Source of the DNA: Lactobacillus gigeriorum DSM 23908 = CRBIP 24.85
GTDB lineage: Bacteria; Bacillota; Bacilli; Lactobacillales; Lactobacillaceae
NCBI RefSeq assembly: GCF_000296855.1
Contig: NZ_CAKC01000001.1
Location: 1 to 64,000, forward strand
DNA length: 64,000 nucleotides
Reading direction: 5' to 3'
In this document: in pieces, positions 8,540 through 16,645 of the stretch
Layout of the letters: every line of letters starts with the position of its first letter
Position numbering within the stretch: position 1 is the first letter of the stretch
Made by a program: the position numbers and the translations under genes
Notes under the pieces: model-generated
The model's input: only the letters and a program-made list of their open reading frames with translations
Told to the model about the DNA's origin: nothing
Database searches by the model: none

Positions 8540-9691
8540 ATGAGTGTTGTTGGTATTATTGCTGAATATAATCCTTTTCATAGTGGGCATGAATTTTTGT
8601 TAAATCAGGCAAGATTAGTAGCTGGCAATGATCCGATTATTGTTTTGATGTCAGGAAATTATGTTCAACGCGGCGAAATGGCAATTATGAATAAACATGC
8701 TAGAGCCAAAGCTGCACTCAAATCTGGGGCTGATTTAGTTTTTGAATTGCCTTTTTCAACAGCAGTTGAACCTGCAGACTTATTTGCGCTTGGCAGTATT
8801 GACCAACTTAGTAAGTTAGGCGTTGAAAGTTTGGTTTTCGGTGTAGAAGATGCTAATTTGAATTTTAACTATTTAGGCGGAAAAATTGCTGAAATTCCAC
8901 AAAATCATATGGATTTCAATGATTATAGTCAGACATACTCTACCCAATATAATCAAATGGTAGCACGAGAAGTTGGATTTGAGGTTAATGAACCTAATTC
9001 AATCTTAGGGTTAGCTTATGCTGTAGCAAATTATAATCTTGGCGAACCGATGCAATTGTATCCCGTTAATCGAATCGGAGTTAATCATGATGATCTGTTG
9101 CAACGCAATGGTTTAGTTCAAAGTGCAAGCGCAATAAGAAATCTGTTGTTACATGATGAAAATAAAGAAGATTTACATCAATGGCTACCTAAGGAAGAAG
9201 CTGAGCAACTGATCGCTCAGGCGCTTTATCCAAACTGGAATATTTTATATCCATTTTTAAAATATCGGGTTGAGTCTGCTAGTTTAGCCGAATTACGACA
9301 AATTTATCAAATGAGCGAAGGGTTAGAATATAAATTTAAACAGGAAATTCATCTAGCTAATGATTTTACAGAATTTTTGCGCCATGTTAAATCTAAGCGC
9401 TATACTTATTCACGACTCAGGAGATTAAGTCTATATACGTTATTGAATGTAACTTACGATGATATGATTTCAAGTTTTAACGACGAATCTTTGCTTTTAT
9501 TGGGCTTTAGCAAAACGGGTCGACAATATCTTAAGCGGATTCGGAAAGAATCATCAGCTAAAATAATTTCCAAAGTCGATAAGCGAGACGCTAAAAGTGG
9601 ATCGTTACATTTGCAAGTACGAGTAGATCGTTTATTTGAGCAATTAATGTCGACAGATCAGAATTTTGGTCAGCGACCAATTGAGGTGTAG
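8540..9691 (+). CDS. tmcAL: tRNA(Met) cytidine acetate ligase TmcAL (YlbM)
   Basis: Uses acetate and ATP to make N4-acetylcytidine at the wobble base of elongator tRNA-Met. The nucleotidyltransferase signature is [13 protein letters not shown], with the HxGH motif at its end, followed by [12 protein letters not shown] and [11 protein letters not shown], all typical of YlbM. At 383 residues it is full length. The ATG starts five bases after rsfS, and the DUF177 gene follows by two bases, as in the Bacillus ylbM-ylbN pair. Confidence 0.94.
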   Translation: MSVVGIIAEYNPFHSGHEFLLNQARLVAGNDPIIVLMSGNYVQRGEMAIMNKHARAKAALKSGADLVFELPFSTAVEPADLFALGSIDQLSKLGVESLVFGVEDANLNFNYLGGKIAEIPQNHMDFNDYSQTYSTQYNQMVAREVGFEVNEPNSILGLAYAVANYNLGEPMQLYPVNRIGVNHDDLLQRNGLVQSASAIRNLLLHDENKEDLHQWLPKEEAEQLIAQALYPNWNILYPFLKYRVESASLAELRQIYQMSEGLEYKFKQEIHLANDFTEFLRHVKSKRYTYSRLRRLSLYTLLNVTYDDMISSFNDESLLLLGFSKTGRQYLKRIRKESSAKIISKVDKRDAKSGSLHLQVRVDRLFEQLMSTDQNFGQRPIEV

Positions 9692-9693
9692 AA

Positions 9694-10257
9694 ATGTTAA
9701 CAATAAATTTTTTATCAATTAAAAATGATGCTTCGCCATTAACTCACATTGAAGAAGATGTGACAATGAGAGAAGAATTCTTAGAGCGTGCTAGTCAATT
9801 GCTTTTTAAAGCTAAAAATGTTCACGTGAGTGGCGATTTGTTTTATCAAGAACCATATGTTACGGGAAATTTTCATGTAACTGCAGACTTAGTAGTCCCT
9901 TCAAGTAGAAGCCTAAAACCGGTTGAATATCATCAAGATTTTACTTTCACCGAAAACTACTCATTGGATCAACCTACTAAAGCTGAAGCAGCTGAAGAAA
10001 TGGATCCAATCGTTAAAGTTGAAGATAATCAAATCGATTTGCAAACTGCAATTGAAGATAATATTTTATTAAATATTCCGGAAACTATTCTTACTGATGA
10101 AGAAGAAAAAGAAGATCTTTATCCTAAGGGAAGCAATTGGGAAGTTGTTTCAGAGCAGAGCTTCGAAGAAGGTAAAAAGAATCAAATAAATCCTGCATTT
10201 GCAAAGCTAAAGGACTTGTTTGCAGATCAAGATGACAATGGAGATAATAAAGAGTAA
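9694..10257 (+). CDS. DUF177/YceD family protein
   Basis: A 187-residue acidic protein of the YceD/DUF177 family (YlbN of Bacillus), which in many bacteria sits before rpmF and is linked to large-subunit rRNA processing or assembly. The N-terminal half carries the family's strand pattern, including VHVSGDLFYQEPYVTGNFHVTADLVVP cut into two short motifs (VHVSGDLF and GNFHVTADLVVP). The C-terminal half is Glu/Asp-rich and likely disordered. No rpmF follows here: the next gene is a response regulator after a 128-base gap. Function is inferred from family only. Confidence 0.8.
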   Translation: MLTINFLSIKNDASPLTHIEEDVTMREEFLERASQLLFKAKNVHVSGDLFYQEPYVTGNFHVTADLVVPSSRSLKPVEYHQDFTFTENYSLDQPTKAEAAEEMDPIVKVEDNQIDLQTAIEDNILLNIPETILTDEEEKEDLYPKGSNWEVVSEQSFEEGKKNQINPAFAKLKDLFADQDDNGDNKE

Positions 10258-10385
10258 TATATTTACGAATACGTTAGTTTTGCCTTGTTTTTATGGCATT
10301 TTTAACATATTATTTAAATGTAGAAATTTTTTAATAGTTGTTCTCAATTAAAAAACAAATTATATGAGCGAGGAACTTGATAAAG

Positions 10386-11102
10386 ATGGCAAAGATTCTA
10401 ATTATTGAAGATGAAAAAAATTTGGCTCGTTTCGTACAGCTTGAATTAAAGCATGAAAATTACGAAACTGTAGTTGAAAATAATGGTCGTAAAGGTCTAG
10501 AAGATGCTTTAAGTCAAGACTTTGATGCGATCTTATTAGATTTAATGTTACCTGATCTAAACGGATTGGAAATTGCTCGTAGAGTGCGCCAAGCTAAGAC
10601 TACTCCAATCATTATGATGACTGCGCGTGATTCTGTTATTGACCGTGTTTCAGGACTTGATCATGGTGCTGACGATTACATTATTAAGCCATTTGCAATT
10701 GAAGAATTGCTTGCGCGTTTACGTGCAGTATTACGCCGTGTAAAGATCGAAAAGGAATCACAATCAGTTAGTGTTTCTAAGCAACAAATTGTCCGCTTTA
10801 AGGATTTAACTATTGAAACTGCTAATCGTATTGTCCACCGTGGAGATGGTAAAGTTATCGATTTAACAAAGCGGGAATACAATTTATTGATGACTTTGAT
10901 TGAAAATAAAAACAACGTTGTTAGTCGTGATCAATTGTTGAGTAAGATTTGGGGACCTGAATCCAATATTGAAACCAATGTTGTTGAAGTTTACGTTCGT
11001 TACTTACGTAACAAGATTGATATTCCTGGTAGACCATCGTACATTAAGACCGTTCGCGGCACTGGTTACATGGTAAGAGATGAGGAAGATGTCCGTCGCT
11101 AA
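10386..11102 (+). CDS. OmpR-family response regulator
   Basis: Receiver domain (about 1-120) with phosphoacceptor Asp52 in ILLDLMLP, acidic pair Glu8/Asp9, a Thr in MMTARD and Lys in IIKPFA; then a winged-helix DNA-binding domain with TKREYNLL and the closing VRGTGYMV. ATG at 10386 is preferred over TTG at 10377 because GCGAGGA at 10368-10374 suits the former. It overlaps the sensor kinase gene by 23 bases. By position beside pheST and by similarity it resembles the LisR/ArlR/CsrR group and may match the acid-response pair described in L. acidophilus (LBA1524/1525); that match is inference. Confidence 0.9.
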   Translation: MAKILIIEDEKNLARFVQLELKHENYETVVENNGRKGLEDALSQDFDAILLDLMLPDLNGLEIARRVRQAKTTPIIMMTARDSVIDRVSGLDHGADDYIIKPFAIEELLARLRAVLRRVKIEKESQSVSVSKQQIVRFKDLTIETANRIVHRGDGKVIDLTKREYNLLMTLIENKNNVVSRDQLLSKIWGPESNIETNVVEVYVRYLRNKIDIPGRPSYIKTVRGTGYMVRDEEDVRR

Positions 11103-12654
11103 AATAAAGACTGCTGAGAAAGAGACCAAACATTCATCCCTAATTGTAAGATGGGTTATAATCGTCGCTTTGACGATCGTGGTCTCTTTTACTATATTTT
11201 CGATTGTAATTTATTCAACCGTTAGTCAGCAGTCTATGAGTCAACAACGAGAAACTTCTGAAAAAGTTGTTTCTACTCTGGATGATCGCTTAACATCAAT
11301 TAATCAAGAATTACAAATTTCAAATGTGATACCGTCCTTATCGCCAAGTACTAAGCGGATCCTTATGAATGGATCAGGCAGTAGCATTATTAAAAGACAA
11401 AATTCGTCTGCTTTTAATGATGATTTATTGGCATCGGTTACTAATCCTGATATTGAAGCGGTAGTGTATAACCTGCATAATGAAGTGGTCTTTTCAAATG
11501 GCCCTAGAACACCAAAATTAGTTAAAATCTCTGGGGAAGAAAAGACTAAAAAGCTAAGTGGCCCTGATGGGGCATTTCTTGCTACCTACAAAAAAGTCAG
11601 ATCATCAAGCAATGGTAAATTGACAGGTTATATTGTAGTTATTAACCGAATGTCCTATTACAATCGTTTAATGCGAAACTTGTTAAATTGGATGATTGTC
11701 ATCTCCATTGCAGCAATTATCATCTTTACAGTCGTATCTTTCTTAGTTGTTAAAGATGTGGTAAATCCGATTAATCAGATTTCAGAGGTTGCGCGTGAGG
11801 TAAATGCTGATCCTAATAGCGAGGTTAGGATCCAATCGTTAAATCGTCATGATGAATTGGAAGAATTGGCTTCTAGTTTTAATAGTATGCTGGATCGCAT
11901 GCAACGATATATCGAACAACAGAAAGAATTTGTTAGCGATGTTTCTCATGAATTGCGAACTCCCGTTGCAGTTATTGAAGGGCACTTGAATTTACTTGAG
12001 CGCTGGGGTAAAGACGATCCTGAAATATTAGATGAATCAATTCATGCATCATTACAAGAAGCAGATCGCATGAAACACTTAATTCAGGAAATGCTAGATT
12101 TAACAAGAGCTGAACAAATTAATGTTCAATATCCTAATGCTGTAACTAAGGTGGTTGATGTTTTAGCAAGAGTTACTAATGATATGGCTTTGGTACATCA
12201 AGATTTTAAGGTTCAGTTGGATATTGATGATTTACCTGAAGATACAGAAATTCAAATTTATCAAGGACATTTAGAACAGCTATTAGTAATTTTGATTGAT
12301 AATGGAATCAAATACTCTACTGATATTAAACAAATTAATGTTTCAGCCGGAGTAACTAAGAATAGCCTTAGAATCATAGTGCAAGACTTTGGTGAAGGGA
12401 TCTCTGAGGAAGACCAAGCCAAAATTTTCAACCGTTTTTATCGCGTTGATAAGGCAAGAACTCGTGAGCGTGGTGGTAATGGGTTAGGTTTGTCCATTGC
12501 TCAAAAGTTAGTTACAAGCTACCATGGTAAAATTTCAGTTGATTCTGTTTTAGGACAAGGTAGTCAGTTTATTATTGATTTTCCTGTTTTAAGCCATGAA
12601 GAGGCTGAAAAGCTAAAGGCTCAGGACGAAAAAAAGAAAATACACCAGGCATAA
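11080..12654 (+). CDS. HAMP sensor histidine kinase
   Basis: A 524-residue membrane kinase paired with the preceding regulator. One membrane helix at about 22-46, an outside sensing domain of some 150 residues, a second helix near 203-226, then HAMP, a HisKA domain with phosphoacceptor His290 in VSHELRTP, and an HATPase domain (DNGIKYS, FGEGI, RGGNGLGLS). The start is ATG 11080 or ATG 11089; neither has a clear ribosome site, and translation coupling to the regulator is likely. The tail after residue 505 is charged and runs up to a bidirectional terminator. Confidence 0.92.
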   Translation: MRKMSVAKIKTAEKETKHSSLIVRWVIIVALTIVVSFTIFSIVIYSTVSQQSMSQQRETSEKVVSTLDDRLTSINQELQISNVIPSLSPSTKRILMNGSGSSIIKRQNSSAFNDDLLASVTNPDIEAVVYNLHNEVVFSNGPRTPKLVKISGEEKTKKLSGPDGAFLATYKKVRSSSNGKLTGYIVVINRMSYYNRLMRNLLNWMIVISIAAIIIFTVVSFLVVKDVVNPINQISEVAREVNADPNSEVRIQSLNRHDELEELASSFNSMLDRMQRYIEQQKEFVSDVSHELRTPVAVIEGHLNLLERWGKDDPEILDESIHASLQEADRMKHLIQEMLDLTRAEQINVQYPNAVTKVVDVLARVTNDMALVHQDFKVQLDIDDLPEDTEIQIYQGHLEQLLVILIDNGIKYSTDIKQINVSAGVTKNSLRIIVQDFGEGISEEDQAKIFNRFYRVDKARTRERGGNGLGLSIAQKLVTSYHGKISVDSVLGQGSQFIIDFPVLSHEEAEKLKAQDEKKKIHQA

Positions 12655-12655
12655 A

Positions 12656-12693
12656 AATACCCAATCCTGAAAATCCATCAGGATTGGGTATTT
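12656..12693. terminator. Bidirectional terminator between kinase and yidC
   Basis: A perfect 16-bp stem (AAATACCCAATCCTGA with its complement) around a 6-8 base loop, with A and T runs on either side. It serves the converging kinase and yidC genes. Confidence 0.9.
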
Positions 12694-12701
12694 AATTTAC
12701 A

Positions 12702-13667
12702 CTAGTTTTTATGATTCTTATTTTGCTTACCTTGGTTACGTTTGCGTAAATCTTGGTGTAAGCTTTCTTTTTCAACATTGTTTACCTTTTCAGCTTTGCC
12801 ATTGAAGAGATTATCAATGGCTTCTTTAGTAACCACGACTTCGGTTGGCGTATCAGATAATTCCTTATTGATACGGGTCTTTTCGCTTGGAGTGATGATG
12901 AAGGTGACAATTGCCTGCTGGATAATCATCATGAAGTTACCTGCTGCCCAGTATAGAGCAAGAGCTCCAGAGAAAGATAAACTGAAGAACAAGGTCATAA
13001 TCGGATTCATAAACATCATTGATTGCATAGCTTTCTTTTGTTCTGCTGGAACACCGATCAATGACATATAAGATTGAATTACCGCAAAAACAGTAGCGAC
13101 AATTGCTAAAACTACTGACTTACTACCCAATGAAATACCAAAGAAGCTAGCTTGTTTAAGTGTTGTAGAGTACAAAACAGCTTGATAAATTCCAATCATA
13201 ATTGGGAATTGGATCAATAATGGCAAACAACCAATACCACCAGTTAGAGAAACGTTATTTTTAGCGTATAATTCTCTCTGCCAAGTAGATAATTGCATTT
13301 GTTGGTCTTGAGTAATCGGCTTGCGTCGCATAGCAGCCTGAATAAGTTGCATTTGTGGTTGCAAACGCGCCATCTTCTCTTGTTGAACGACGCTCTTCTT
13401 CTGCTGGTTCAACATTAGAGGCAAAAGAATCAATCTGATTACCAAAGTAATGATTACGATTGACCAACCCGTACCATTCACGCCACCAATCATTTGACCT
13501 ACTTTGATCATTATGTGTTGGAATGGAATTCCTAGCCATTGATAGATCCATGCATAAGGTCCACTAGTAGGTGGGGTATTTGGATTGCCACTGGAACATC
13601 CAGTCAAGACTAATGCTAAAATGGTGAGCATGCTCATCAATGCAAGATATTTTTTAAATTTTTTCAT
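12702..13667 (-). CDS. yidC: Membrane insertase YidC (lipoprotein type)
   Basis: YidC/Oxa1 insertase that puts membrane proteins into the bilayer with or without SecYEG. The N-terminus is a lipoprotein signal: a basic start, a hydrophobic run and the lipobox LTGC near residue 25. Five membrane segments follow, with the cytosolic hairpin QQKKSVVQQEKMARLQPQM and the family stretch GCLPLLIQFPIMIGIYQAV. The C-terminal tail is strongly basic, probably for ribosome contact. ATG at 13667 is chosen over TTG at 13670 because AGGTGAT lies five bases before it. The acylphosphatase gene is just upstream on the same strand. Confidence 0.96.
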   Translation of the reverse strand: MKKFKKYLALMSMLTILALVLTGCSSGNPNTPPTSGPYAWIYQWLGIPFQHIMIKVGQMIGGVNGTGWSIVIITLVIRLILLPLMLNQQKKSVVQQEKMARLQPQMQLIQAAMRRKPITQDQQMQLSTWQRELYAKNNVSLTGGIGCLPLLIQFPIMIGIYQAVLYSTTLKQASFFGISLGSKSVVLAIVATVFAVIQSYMSLIGVPAEQKKAMQSMMFMNPIMTLFFSLSFSGALALYWAAGNFMMIIQQAIVTFIITPSEKTRINKELSDTPTEVVVTKEAIDNLFNGKAEKVNNVEKESLHQDLRKRNQGKQNKNHKN

Positions 13668-13697
13668 CAATAATCACCTGTAAAAAAATAATCGACT

Positions 13698-14024
13698 CTA
13701 ATATAATACATGAAATCCATGCATTTTTTCCACTTTTCCCAAATAATTAGTATCAATTTTACTAATTTTGGCAAAAGGGGAAATTTTTTGAGGCAGGAGT
13801 GCGAGAAAATTATCCATCTCAGATTGTTTTCCCTGCAAGCGAATCGTTACCGTAAGATCTGGATTATTTTGCACAGTCCCTTTTAAGTCTAATTCTTGAG
13901 CAGCTGTTTGGACGCTCCAACGAAAGCCTACTCCCTGAACTACGCCTGAAGCGATAAATTCCCAAGTATCAGCTAATTCTTGTGGTCCATCAATTTTATC
14001 TTTCTTATTCTTAAAAAATTTCAT
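13698..14024 (-). CDS. acyP: Acylphosphatase
   Basis: Small hydrolase of carboxyl-phosphate bonds. The catalytic loop and arginine are seen in VQGVGFRW, and the substrate Asn in KGTVQNNPD, both in the usual order. At 108 residues it is longer than the typical 90 because of a charged N-terminal extension of about 20 residues (MKFFKNKKDKIDG). The ATG has AGATAGG upstream. It precedes yidC by 30 bases on the minus strand, so both may share a transcript; a divergent promoter region separates it from the methyltransferase gene. Confidence 0.9.
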   Translation of the reverse strand: MKFFKNKKDKIDGPQELADTWEFIASGVVQGVGFRWSVQTAAQELDLKGTVQNNPDLTVTIRLQGKQSEMDNFLALLPQKISPFAKISKIDTNYLGKVEKMHGFHVLY

Positions 14025-14041
14025 TTTTAACCTATCTTCTT

Positions 14042-14102
14042 TTGCTTAATCTACTCGTTCGTGTCATAATGCGATTATAACAGATTAAATATCTAAACTA
14101 AA
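14042..14102. promoter_or_regulatory. Divergent promoters for acyP-yidC and the TrmH gene
   Basis: On the plus strand TTGCTT (14042-14047) and CATAAT (14065-14070) are 17 bp apart. On the minus strand TATAAT reads from 14079 to 14074 with TTTAGT 17 bp before it. The two overlap back to back. Confidence 0.45.
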
Positions 14103-14116
14103 ATGTAGGAAGAGTT

Positions 14117-14884
14117 ATGGAAAGAATCGATTCGATCAATAATAAATTTATCAAAAACATTAGTAAGCTTGAACAAAAGAAGTATCGTGAGAAAACTGGT
14201 ACATATCTAATTGAGGGTTTCCACCTAGTTGAAGAGGCGTTGAAGGCTAAAAGAAAATATACTTTCATCTTGGCTACAGAAAATGCATTAATGCAAGCAG
14301 TAGCAAGTTTGGGTCTCGACCCAAACGATAACCGGATTGTGCTGATTAGCCAAAAGATAGCGGAACACCTAAGTGCCACGAAATCCCCTCAGGGCATTTT
14401 TATGGTGTTGAAAATTAGTCAACCTAAAAATTTTTCATTCAATTATGGTAAATGGGTTATGCTTGATCATTTAGCTGACCCCGGAAATGTAGGTACCATT
14501 ATTAGAACTGCTGATGCAGCAGGTTTTACTGGTATAATTCTATCTCCAAGAAGCGTTGATCTATATAACTCTAAAGTTCAACGTGCCATGCAAGGAAGTC
14601 AATTTCACCTGGACCTGGTAGTTGGTGATTTATATGATGCGGTAGCTGATTTTAAAGCTTCAGGGATTCCAGTATATGCCAGTATGTTAGATCCTAGAGC
14701 CAAGGAACTAGCAGCATTTGTGCCTGCCCCTCAAGTCGCAATTATTATTGGAAATGAAGCTCACGGTGTTGAAGCAAAATTAGCAGAATTAGCAGATGAA
14801 AAACTATATATTCCAATTTTGGGTAGAGCCGAGTCTCTGAATGCAGCAGTAGCTGCTGGGATTATGATGTATCATTTTGCTTAG
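14117..14884 (+). CDS. TrmH/SpoU family RNA 2'-O-methyltransferase
   Basis: A SPOUT-fold methyltransferase that modifies ribose 2'-OH in rRNA or tRNA; the exact target is unknown. An N-terminal SpoU substrate-binding domain (about 1-95) is followed by the three family motifs: ADPGNVGTIIRTADA, IIIGNEAHGV and SLNAAVAAGIMMYHF, which form the knot and SAM site. At 255 residues it is full length. It sits alone between acyP and the HxlR gene, the same neighbourhood as in other lactobacilli next to pheS. Confidence 0.92.
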   Translation: MERIDSINNKFIKNISKLEQKKYREKTGTYLIEGFHLVEEALKAKRKYTFILATENALMQAVASLGLDPNDNRIVLISQKIAEHLSATKSPQGIFMVLKISQPKNFSFNYGKWVMLDHLADPGNVGTIIRTADAAGFTGIILSPRSVDLYNSKVQRAMQGSQFHLDLVVGDLYDAVADFKASGIPVYASMLDPRAKELAAFVPAPQVAIIIGNEAHGVEAKLAELADEKLYIPILGRAESLNAAVAAGIMMYHFA

Positions 14885-14895
14885 AGTATTTATAC

Positions 14896-14924
14896 TTGTA
14901 TTTAGTAAGTAAGTTCCATATAAT
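14896..14924 (+). promoter_or_regulatory. Promoter of the HxlR gene
   Basis: TTGTAT at 14896-14901 and a perfect TATAAT at 14919-14924 with a 17-bp spacer, about 37 bases before the start codon. Confidence 0.7.
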
Positions 14925-14960
14925 ATATTTTAAAAGGTTAATAATTAGGGGGATTAATAT

Positions 14961-15311
14961 ATGGTACAAGGAGCAGAAACAAAGAACAAAGGTGGTTGTA
15001 AACCAGAGGATTACGAATTATGTAATCATTTCATTAACGCTTTTCAAATTATTGGTAAAAAATGGAATGGCTTAATTATCAGTTCTTTATGTGATACTGA
15101 AGATATGCGTTTTAAGGACCTTGCACGTTGTATTGAAGCATGCTCAGATCGTGTCTTAGTTGAACGGTTGAAGGAATTAGAAGATGCTAAGATCGTAAGA
15201 AGATCTGTTGATAGTGAAACTGGAATTATTTCATATGGCCTTACTAAAAAAGGGGCAGAATTAAAGCCAGTCTTTGACCAGGTTCATAATTGGGCTGACA
15301 AGTGGGTTTAA
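14961..15311 (+). CDS. HxlR-family transcriptional regulator
   Basis: A 116-residue winged-helix protein of the HxlR group, whose members often sense electrophiles or redox stress through cysteines. The HTH is seen in KWNGLIISSLCDTEDMRFKD, then the recognition-helix region SDRVLVERLKELEDA and the wing YGLTKKGAEL. Four cysteines lie in the first 70 residues (KGGCKP, ELCNHF, SLCDT, RCIEAC has two more), which makes redox sensing possible but unproven. TAGGGGG lies before the ATG. It is monocistronic, between the methyltransferase and the pheS leader, and no obvious target gene is divergent to it. Confidence 0.9.
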   Translation: MVQGAETKNKGGCKPEDYELCNHFINAFQIIGKKWNGLIISSLCDTEDMRFKDLARCIEACSDRVLVERLKELEDAKIVRRSVDSETGIISYGLTKKGAELKPVFDQVHNWADKWV

Positions 15312-15319
15312 GAAAAAAC

Positions 15320-15348
15320 TTGCATGAAAAATTAAAATGAATTATCCT
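15320..15348 (+). promoter_or_regulatory. pheST promoter
   Basis: TTGCAT at 15320-15325 and TATCCT at 15343-15348 with a 17-bp spacer, ahead of the T-box leader. A TAATAC a few bases on is an alternative -10. Confidence 0.5.
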
Positions 15349-15364
15349 AATACATAATTACAAT

Positions 15365-15577
15365 ATGCAAGACTAGTAGCAGTTAATACTTTATCAGAGA
15401 GATTTCTTCTAGGCTGAAAGAGAAATCAAAAGCAAAACTGTGAATTTCACCTTGTTTAAGTAGGATCTAATCAATTCCGGTATTTCACCGTTATCGAAAA
15501 CTTAAGTGTAGGTACATTGTACCTAAACGAGGGTGGTACCGCGAAGCTTCGTCCCTGGAGGGCGAAGCTTTTTTGTT
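15365..15577 (+). ncRNA. T-box leader (phenylalanine) upstream of pheST
   Basis: A tRNA-responsive riboswitch. The conserved T-box AGGGTGGTACCGCG is at about 15530-15542. It is followed by a terminator hairpin pairing AAGCTTCGTCCC with GGGCGAAGCTT (one bulge) and six Ts. In stem I the sequence GTGAATTTCAC near 15440-15450 holds TTT and TTC, both Phe codons, as the probable specifier. The downstream gene confirms the amino acid. Exact 5' end is not defined by the sequence alone. Confidence 0.9.
15546..15576 (+). terminator. T-box intrinsic terminator before pheS
   Basis: Stem AAGCTTCG-CCC with GGGCGAAGCTT around a TGGA loop, followed by a T run. Formation is expected when tRNA-Phe is charged. 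Confidence 0.85.
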
Positions 15578-15595
15578 TGGGAAAGGAAAAATTAC

Positions 15596-16645
15596 ATGGA
15601 CTTGTTTGATAGATTAAAGCAACTTCGCGAAGAAGGACTTGCAGAAATAAAAAAAGCTTCAGATGAGCAAAAATTAAATGAAGTTCGCGTGCAGTTAGTC
15701 GGTAAAAAGGGAGAATTGACTAAAATTTTGCACTCAATGAAAGAAATTTCACCTGAAAATCGTCGTGAGGTTGGTCAAAAGGTAAATGAATTGCGAGATT
15801 TATTTAACAGCCAACTTGATGAGACTAAGAGTGCCATTGTCAAGGCATTGATTGCCAAGAAAATGGAAGAAGAACGAGTTGATGTTACGCTTCCTGGTAG
15901 AAGAAGTGCAGTTGGTGGCAAGCACCCAATTTATGAGATTTTGGATGACTTAGAAGCTTACTTTATTGGTATGGGCTATCAAGTTGTACAAGGTCCAGAA
16001 ATTGAAACTGATCACTATGTTTTCGAAATGATGAATTTGCCTAAAGATCACCCTGCTCGTGATATGCAAGCTACATTCTACATTGATCCAGAAAACTTAT
16101 TGCGTAGTCAAACATCTGGAGATCAAGCGCGAGTTTTAGAGAAACATGATTTTAGTAAAGGACCTTTGAAAATGGTTGGTCCTGGTAAAGTTTACCGTCG
16201 TGATGATGATGATGCGACGCACTCTCACCAATTTATGCAAATGGAAGGTTTAGTCATTGATAAACATGTAACTATGGGAGATTTGAAAGGTACACTTGAA
16301 TTGACCGCAAAACATATTTTTGGTCAAGATCGCAAGACTAGACTGCGCCCAAGTTACTTCCCATTCACTGAGCCATCTGTTGAAATGGATGTCTCTTGTT
16401 TTAACTGTGATGGTAAGGGTTGTGCAATTTGTAAGTATACTGGCTGGATTGAAGTTCTAGGAGCTGGAATGGTTCATCCAAATGTACTAGAAAACGCTGG
16501 AGTAGACTCAACTGTTTATGGTGGTTTTGCCTTCGGCTTAGGATTGGATCGTTTTGCAATTCTTAAGTATGGTATTGATGATATTCGTGATTTTTATACA
16601 AATGATGTTCGTTTCTTAGAACAATTCCGTAAGGAGGAAAAGTAA
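15596..16645 (+). CDS. pheS: Phenylalanyl-tRNA synthetase alpha subunit
   Basis: Catalytic subunit of the (alpha-beta)2 enzyme. An N-terminal coiled-coil arm for tRNA (about 1-90) is followed by the class II core: GRRSAVGGKHPI, GPEIETDHYVFE, LPKDHPARDMQATFY, QTSGDQAR, YRRDDDDATHSHQF and the final GFAFGLGLDRFA. ATG at 15596 is chosen because AAAGGA lies at about 15582-15587; an in-frame start inside the T-box terminator is excluded. Length is 349 residues, as usual. The stop overlaps the pheT start by one base. Confidence 0.97.
   Translation: MDLFDRLKQLREEGLAEIKKASDEQKLNEVRVQLVGKKGELTKILHSMKEISPENRREVGQKVNELRDLFNSQLDETKSAIVKALIAKKMEEERVDVTLPGRRSAVGGKHPIYEILDDLEAYFIGMGYQVVQGPEIETDHYVFEMMNLPKDHPARDMQATFYIDPENLLRSQTSGDQARVLEKHDFSKGPLKMVGPGKVYRRDDDDATHSHQFMQMEGLVIDKHVTMGDLKGTLELTAKHIFGQDRKTRLRPSYFPFTEPSVEMDVSCFNCDGKGCAICKYTGWIEVLGAGMVHPNVLENAGVDSTVYGGFAFGLGLDRFAILKYGIDDIRDFYTNDVRFLEQFRKEEK

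Noticed and set aside
10338-10366. TTGTTC and TATATG as promoter of the two-component genes
   Set aside because: The spacing is right but the transcript would begin at the ribosome site, so initiation there is unlikely.
13261-13551. A 96-codon open frame on the minus strand inside yidC
   Set aside because: It is out of frame with yidC, has no ribosome site and no recognisable domain; yidC itself is strongly supported there.
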